From the NCBI GenBank assembly GCA_004557505.1, contig SFGZ01000008.1:241452-305451 (forward strand): a stretch of DNA of 64,000 nucleotides, read 5' to 3'. Positions 60,604 through 64,000 of the stretch are shown piece by piece. The DNA is from Coriobacteriaceae bacterium (lineage in GTDB: Bacteria; Actinomycetota; Coriobacteriia; Coriobacteriales; Atopobiaceae). Below the pieces are notes generated by a model. That model had not been told where the DNA came from, made no database searches, and saw only the letters and a program-made list of their open reading frames with translations. Every line of letters begins with the position of its first letter. The stretch's first letter is position 1. A program made the position numbers and the translations under genes.

Positions 60604-61118
60604 CATGCTGCATCTTATCAAGAAGGACTTTTTGCTGGTACGCAGGATGGGGATCATAATACTTTTACTGGCTTTTGCCACTCCCCTCTTCCTGCGTTTT
60701 GCGGCAGGCGACATGCCGCTGCCGTCGGGCTTGAGCATCGCATCCGTGAGCATCATCTTGTCTCTCACGCTCTTTAACGGCGTCTTTCAAGAGGAGGAGA
60801 GTTTCCCAAGGCCTCCGCGTTGCTTACGACGGTTGGATACTCAAGGGGGCAACAGGTTGCCGGGCGCTTTGTGCTTTCCCTTCTCTTCTTTGCCTATTGT
60901 GTGTTGGCGTATTCATTGCTTAGTATCGCGATAGCGGGCTTTGCACCGATAGCGGGCATGGATCTTGCTGCGGCATTGAGCGCCTATGCAGCGTTGACTT
61001 CGCTCCACCTGCTTTTGACCTACCTCTTTGGCGTGCGGGCCAGCCAGTATTTAACCATGGCAGTCATTGAGGTCTTTTCAGCGCAAGGAGCTGTGACGGG
61101 GCTTGATTTTGCTGACGA
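60604..61118 (+). pseudogene. ABC-2 type permease, frameshifted and truncated
   Basis: The reading starts MLHLIKKDFLLVRRMGIIIL and runs in one frame to FQEEESF. It continues in another frame as KASALLTTVGYSRGQQVAGR, which is the expected family sequence, so a single frameshift lies near 60808. Similarity then ends at about 61118 (VIEVFSAQGAVTGLDFADE), and the following bases are unrelated and G+C-rich. Three to four membrane segments remain. Together with the truncated ATPase this shows a dead transporter. Confidence 0.8.
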
Positions 61119-61122
61119 GCGA

Positions 61123-61165
61123 GCCGCCCCGGCCAAAGCGATCTCCTCGCTTCGGTCGGGGCGGC
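61123..61165. terminator. Hairpin at the end of the decayed ABC locus
   Basis: GCCGCCCCGGCC pairs with GGTCGGGGCGGC (one G-T wobble) over a 19-base loop, followed by GGGGCC...GGCCCC (61170-61193). The pair marks the junction between the lower-G+C segment and the surface-protein genes. It may terminate both. Confidence 0.45.
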
Positions 61166-61246
61166 GATTGGGGCCTTGGCCTGGCTTGGCCCCGCCTGCC
61201 CGTGCGGGCGCAGCCAGGCTTCTATCTATAGACGATCACGCGCCTG

Positions 61247-63538
61247 TCAACGCGCCGTCGTTCCCCTCCGTCTCACAGCCACCGCCGCGAGGATAGCCGA
61301 GAGGGACGCGACGGCCAGCAAGGCGACGGGCATCGCGCTCTCGTCCCCCGTCTGCGGGACGCCGCCCCTCTTCGGTGCCGGTTTCGATCCGCCAGAGGGG
61401 GGCGTCGCTTCCGGCCCGCCGGGGGTGGGCTTGCCGGGGACGTCGTTGCTCGTGTTCGTAATGGTGAAGCCGGAGGCGGCATCTCCGGTGATCGAGGCGG
61501 TGTAGTCCTCGACGGGCTCCTCGGTCACGGAGTAGGCGATCTCGCTGCCGTCTGCGTTGTGCTTGGAGAGGCCGTCGAACGAGCCGGTCCAGTCGTTGTC
61601 GGAGGACAGCGTCAGCGTCTGGCCGGTATCGGTGCCGTCGGCCAACAGGTGGACGGTGACCGCCCCGCCTTCAGGGCCAACCCAGGTCTTGGTGACACGG
61701 ACGGAGGTCGTCTCCGGGGTGTCATTGTCCGGCGTCTTGACGTCCGCCATGGTCACGATCGCGCCGTCGAGCTTGTGCCAGGTGCCCTCTGCCTCATCGT
61801 ACACGCGCACCACGCCATCCGTAACGGAAAACGTGATGGAGTCAGCGCTGTCGTAGCCGGCCGGAGGCTCGGTCTCAACCAGCACGTAGATGCCGTTGCT
61901 CAGCACTTCGGGCTGCGCCTCTTCAGAGGAGGTCCACTCGTCTACAAGCGTGCCGGTGCTTGAGTCGCGACGCAGCTCGAGCTTCGCCCCCGCAAGGGGC
62001 GCGCCGGTCGAAGCGTCGGTCTTCGACACGCTCACGGAGTTGTTGGTGAACTTCGCCACAGCGGGCGTATAGTCCGCGAACGCGGCGATGTGGCCGGTCA
62101 CGCTGTTGTCCTCGGACCAGACGTTGGACCAGCTGAAGGTGTTGTTGATCTCTGCGGTGCCCTTGTCGGGCGCCAAAGAAGATCCGTCATCAGAAGCGAC
62201 CATGCCTTGCAAGCCGTTATAGCAGCCCATGTTAGCCTGATCCCGCTCGTCAGGCATCGGCAGGTCCGGACCCGGCTCTGCGTACGCCCCCAGCGTTTGG
62301 TTGAGCGGCGCATATGTTGAGGTGGCGCCCATCGAGACGGTGCCATTCCCACCCGAGACCTGGGTCACGGTCGGCTGCATCCACGCAAGGGCACAATAGC
62401 GCCCCCAGCCATAGTCGGCAAGGTTCTGGCAGCCCTCCTCGTAGCTCCCGACACCGCCGCCCTCCTGGCTGCACTTCCAGAACAGGCTTGCGGTCTGCAC
62501 GTGGTCGCTTGATGTCAGCATCGTCCTGCCGATATCGTTGGGATACGACACCACGAACTCGCCGGGCCTCAGGCTCACATACCCAACGCCGTCAGGCACA
62601 AGCAGATCGATCCGCTCGAGCCCCTGGCTCTTGTCCCACGTGTACAGCCCGTCGGCATTCTGCGTGAGGTTGCCCTTATACAGCACCAACAGGCGGTTGA
62701 ACGTGTAGCTGACGGCCGGGTTTGCATGCAGGTTGAAGGTCCAGGTGTACTTGTCTGAGAAGGTGTCAAACAGCTTGCTGTAGTCGATCTTGTAGATTGC
62801 CTCTCCCGCACCAGCATCTCCTGCATCGCCGCTTACGCGCGCGACAAAGAGATCAGCGCTCTTGAAGTCGTCGGCAAACGTCGGGCGCTCCACAGCGTAG
62901 GCTTCCGAGTTCGCGGAAGCGGCATTGTCGACTGAAACGGTAGCTACAAGCTGGTTGACGGTCGTATAGACCGGATTGGCCTCAGGTATGGAAATATCAG
63001 TATCAGGGTTGGCATTGAGCATGCTTTCCGTAACATCGATCCCATCTACGCCCAGATCGAGGACGCGGTTCGAAAAGCTCTTCCGGGAGACCGTCACCGT
63101 GACAGGAATCTCCTGGTCGCTCTGGGGGTAGTCCGCAGATTCAGAGCCTATCTCCCGGATGACGTAATGGTACGTGCCTTCCTTGTCAAACTCCATGCTT
63201 GGAAAGCTCACGTTGCCCTCTGCGTCGTTCGTGGACGTCAAGGCCTTGCCGGAGATGTCGGTGACTGCCGTCCCGTCCGCACTGAAGAGCCCAAAGGCGA
63301 ACTGTCCGGCACTCAGCGTCCCGCCGCTCAGCACTTTCTTGGCACGAATGGTGACGATGGCGGGCTCAGTCACCGTCTTCTGCTGAACCGTTACCCCACC
63401 TCCGGTTCCTATGTGAACGTTATCCCCAGAAAGCTCGGCAAAGGCTGGGGTTACGAACGCGCTGAGCGCGCCCACCACGGCCAATGCCACCATGAGCCTG
63501 CTCAGCAGGCGTCCCCATGCGTATCTTACATTGCTCAT
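61247..63538 (-). CDS. Pilin-like surface protein with isopeptide domains and sorting signal
   Basis: This is a 763-residue sortase substrate. The signal peptide ends near residue 34 (VTPAFA). A pilin isopeptide-linker domain (TIRAKKVLSGGTLSAGQFAF, about 60-150) is followed by a large unassigned region with four Cys between about 350 and 460. A SpaA-type domain (SVSKTDASTGAPLAGAKLEL, with ETEPPAGY) and a Cna-B domain (VRVTKTWVGPEGG, then SVTEEPVEDY) come next. The cell-wall sorting signal is VPQTGDE, a membrane segment and RRR. The ATG at 63538 has AAAGGAG upstream. No sortase is in the window. Probably an adhesin or pilus tip/shaft subunit. Confidence 0.87.
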   Translation of the reverse strand: MSNVRYAWGRLLSRLMVALAVVGALSAFVTPAFAELSGDNVHIGTGGGVTVQQKTVTEPAIVTIRAKKVLSGGTLSAGQFAFGLFSADGTAVTDISGKALTSTNDAEGNVSFPSMEFDKEGTYHYVIREIGSESADYPQSDQEIPVTVTVSRKSFSNRVLDLGVDGIDVTESMLNANPDTDISIPEANPVYTTVNQLVATVSVDNAASANSEAYAVERPTFADDFKSADLFVARVSGDAGDAGAGEAIYKIDYSKLFDTFSDKYTWTFNLHANPAVSYTFNRLLVLYKGNLTQNADGLYTWDKSQGLERIDLLVPDGVGYVSLRPGEFVVSYPNDIGRTMLTSSDHVQTASLFWKCSQEGGGVGSYEEGCQNLADYGWGRYCALAWMQPTVTQVSGGNGTVSMGATSTYAPLNQTLGAYAEPGPDLPMPDERDQANMGCYNGLQGMVASDDGSSLAPDKGTAEINNTFSWSNVWSEDNSVTGHIAAFADYTPAVAKFTNNSVSVSKTDASTGAPLAGAKLELRRDSSTGTLVDEWTSSEEAQPEVLSNGIYVLVETEPPAGYDSADSITFSVTDGVVRVYDEAEGTWHKLDGAIVTMADVKTPDNDTPETTSVRVTKTWVGPEGGAVTVHLLADGTDTGQTLTLSSDNDWTGSFDGLSKHNADGSEIAYSVTEEPVEDYTASITGDAASGFTITNTSNDVPGKPTPGGPEATPPSGGSKPAPKRGGVPQTGDESAMPVALLAVASLSAILAAVAVRRRGTTAR

Positions 63539-63627
63539 ACACACTCCTTTCTAATGCCCCAGGCCCATGGCGCGACGGCCGTGGGTCCGGGGATCCATAC
63601 GTCAAGGCAGGTCGGGTCTCGCTGACC

Positions 63628-64000
63628 CTAGTGCCTTTTTTTCATGAACGCCCAGATCAAGAGGGCCAGGCCACCCGCCGCACAGGCCGCGATGGCCATG
63701 ATGGGAGTCGTGTCACCTGTCGAAGGTATCGCCTTGCCCGCGACGGAAGGCGCGGAGGGCGTGGCAGGCACAGGCGTCTCGGGCTGCGCGGGCGTCTCGG
63801 GCGTCTCAGGCTGCGCCGGTGGCTGGCCCACGTGGATGGTGACGACCGCCGTCTCCTCAGAGCCGTCGGGGTAGGAGACCCTCACGCGCACCGGGAAGTC
63901 ACCGGGGGTCCTGCCGTCGGGGAGTTCGGCGCCGTCGGCGAGGGAGGGCCTGGGGGCCTCCTTATCGGCCGGGTACCCGGGGACGGTGACCCTCGCCAGC
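63628..64000 (-). CDS. Cell-wall-anchored protein, C-terminal part (5' end outside window)
   Basis: The frame is open to the right edge, so only the last 123 codons are visible. They show a Rib/alpha-like repeat end (VTVPGYPADKEAPRPSLADG, then VRVRVSYPDGSEETAVVTIH), a proline-rich spacer with PETPAQPETP repeats, and a sorting signal IPSTGD with membrane segment and KKRH tail. It is co-directional with and 89 bases upstream of the pilin-like gene. Confidence 0.85.
   Translation of the reverse strand, partial: LARVTVPGYPADKEAPRPSLADGAELPDGRTPGDFPVRVRVSYPDGSEETAVVTIHVGQPPAQPETPETPAQPETPVPATPSAPSVAGKAIPSTGDTTPIMAIAACAAGGLALLIWAFMKKRH

Overview
The window is about 64 kb of high-G+C bacterial chromosome. 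It probably comes from an anaerobic, sugar-fermenting member of the Coriobacteriia, of the Olsenella/Atopobiaceae type. The evidence is indirect: several phosphotransferase (PTS) systems of different families, a type III glutamine synthetase, twin-arginine lipoproteins, LPXTG-type surface proteins, a four-domain ribosomal protein S1, a GAAC-N4-GTTC LexA-type box before uvrB, and terminator-like stems without U-tracts. No rRNA, tRNA, CRISPR array or intact mobile element was seen. Genus-level placement is inference.

Layout. 1-3.7 kb: a MacB/FtsX-type ABC exporter pair, with the permease running off the left edge. 3.8-17 kb: a long minus-strand series. Read in its own direction it runs: fructose-type PTS EIIB and EIIC, class II aldolase, acyl-CoA ligase, CoA-transferase, 3-hydroxyacyl-CoA dehydrogenase, thiolase, iron alcohol dehydrogenase, glycerate kinase, PTS EIIA, a DJ-1/PfpI protein, a Y-family DNA polymerase and a small YolD-like protein. 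Diverging from it (17.3-19.8 kb) are a membrane protein, an AEC-family transporter and a PfkB-like protein whose catalytic motif looks destroyed. 20.0-23.8 kb: an Mrp-type ATPase and two FAD-dependent proteins. 23.9-29 kb: GtrA, an orphan GatB-like EIIB, uvrB, a lytic transglycosylase, coaE and a zinc-ribbon membrane protein. 29.2-32.6 kb: a polar amino-acid ABC transporter. 33-41 kb: housekeeping genes (rpsA, rnhA, polA), a HAD hydrolase, a UPF0597/cysteine-desulfidase-like protein and a metal-binding membrane protein.

41.2-50.3 kb is a second sugar locus: mannose-family PTS EIIB, EIIC and EIID without EIIA, 6-phosphogluconate dehydrogenase, a D-2-hydroxyacid dehydrogenase, a glycerol-dehydrogenase-like enzyme, an RpiR regulator and a 65-codon remnant of KDPG aldolase. 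This fits uptake of gluconate or a ketogluconate, with flow through the pentose phosphate route after loss of the Entner-Doudoroff aldolase. 50.5-50.8 kb holds a nested inverted repeat of four related units. 51-53 kb is glnN. 53.9-58 kb is an iron/phosphosugar-type ABC importer. 58.4 kb is a zinc-dependent phospholipase C-like gene. 59.6-61.1 kb is a decaying GntR-ABC locus of lower G+C. 61.2-64 kb holds two sortase-anchored surface proteins.

Working model for the large catabolic cluster (inference): the PTS makes a ketose 1-phosphate, the aldolase splits it into DHAP and an unphosphorylated aldehyde, the alcohol dehydrogenase and glycerate kinase deal with the C3 aldehyde/acid, and the thiolase-dehydrogenase-CoA-transferase module disposes of acetyl-CoA and reducing power as a 3-hydroxy acid. 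The DJ-1 protein, one base away from a translesion polymerase at the distal end, could counter aldehyde damage.
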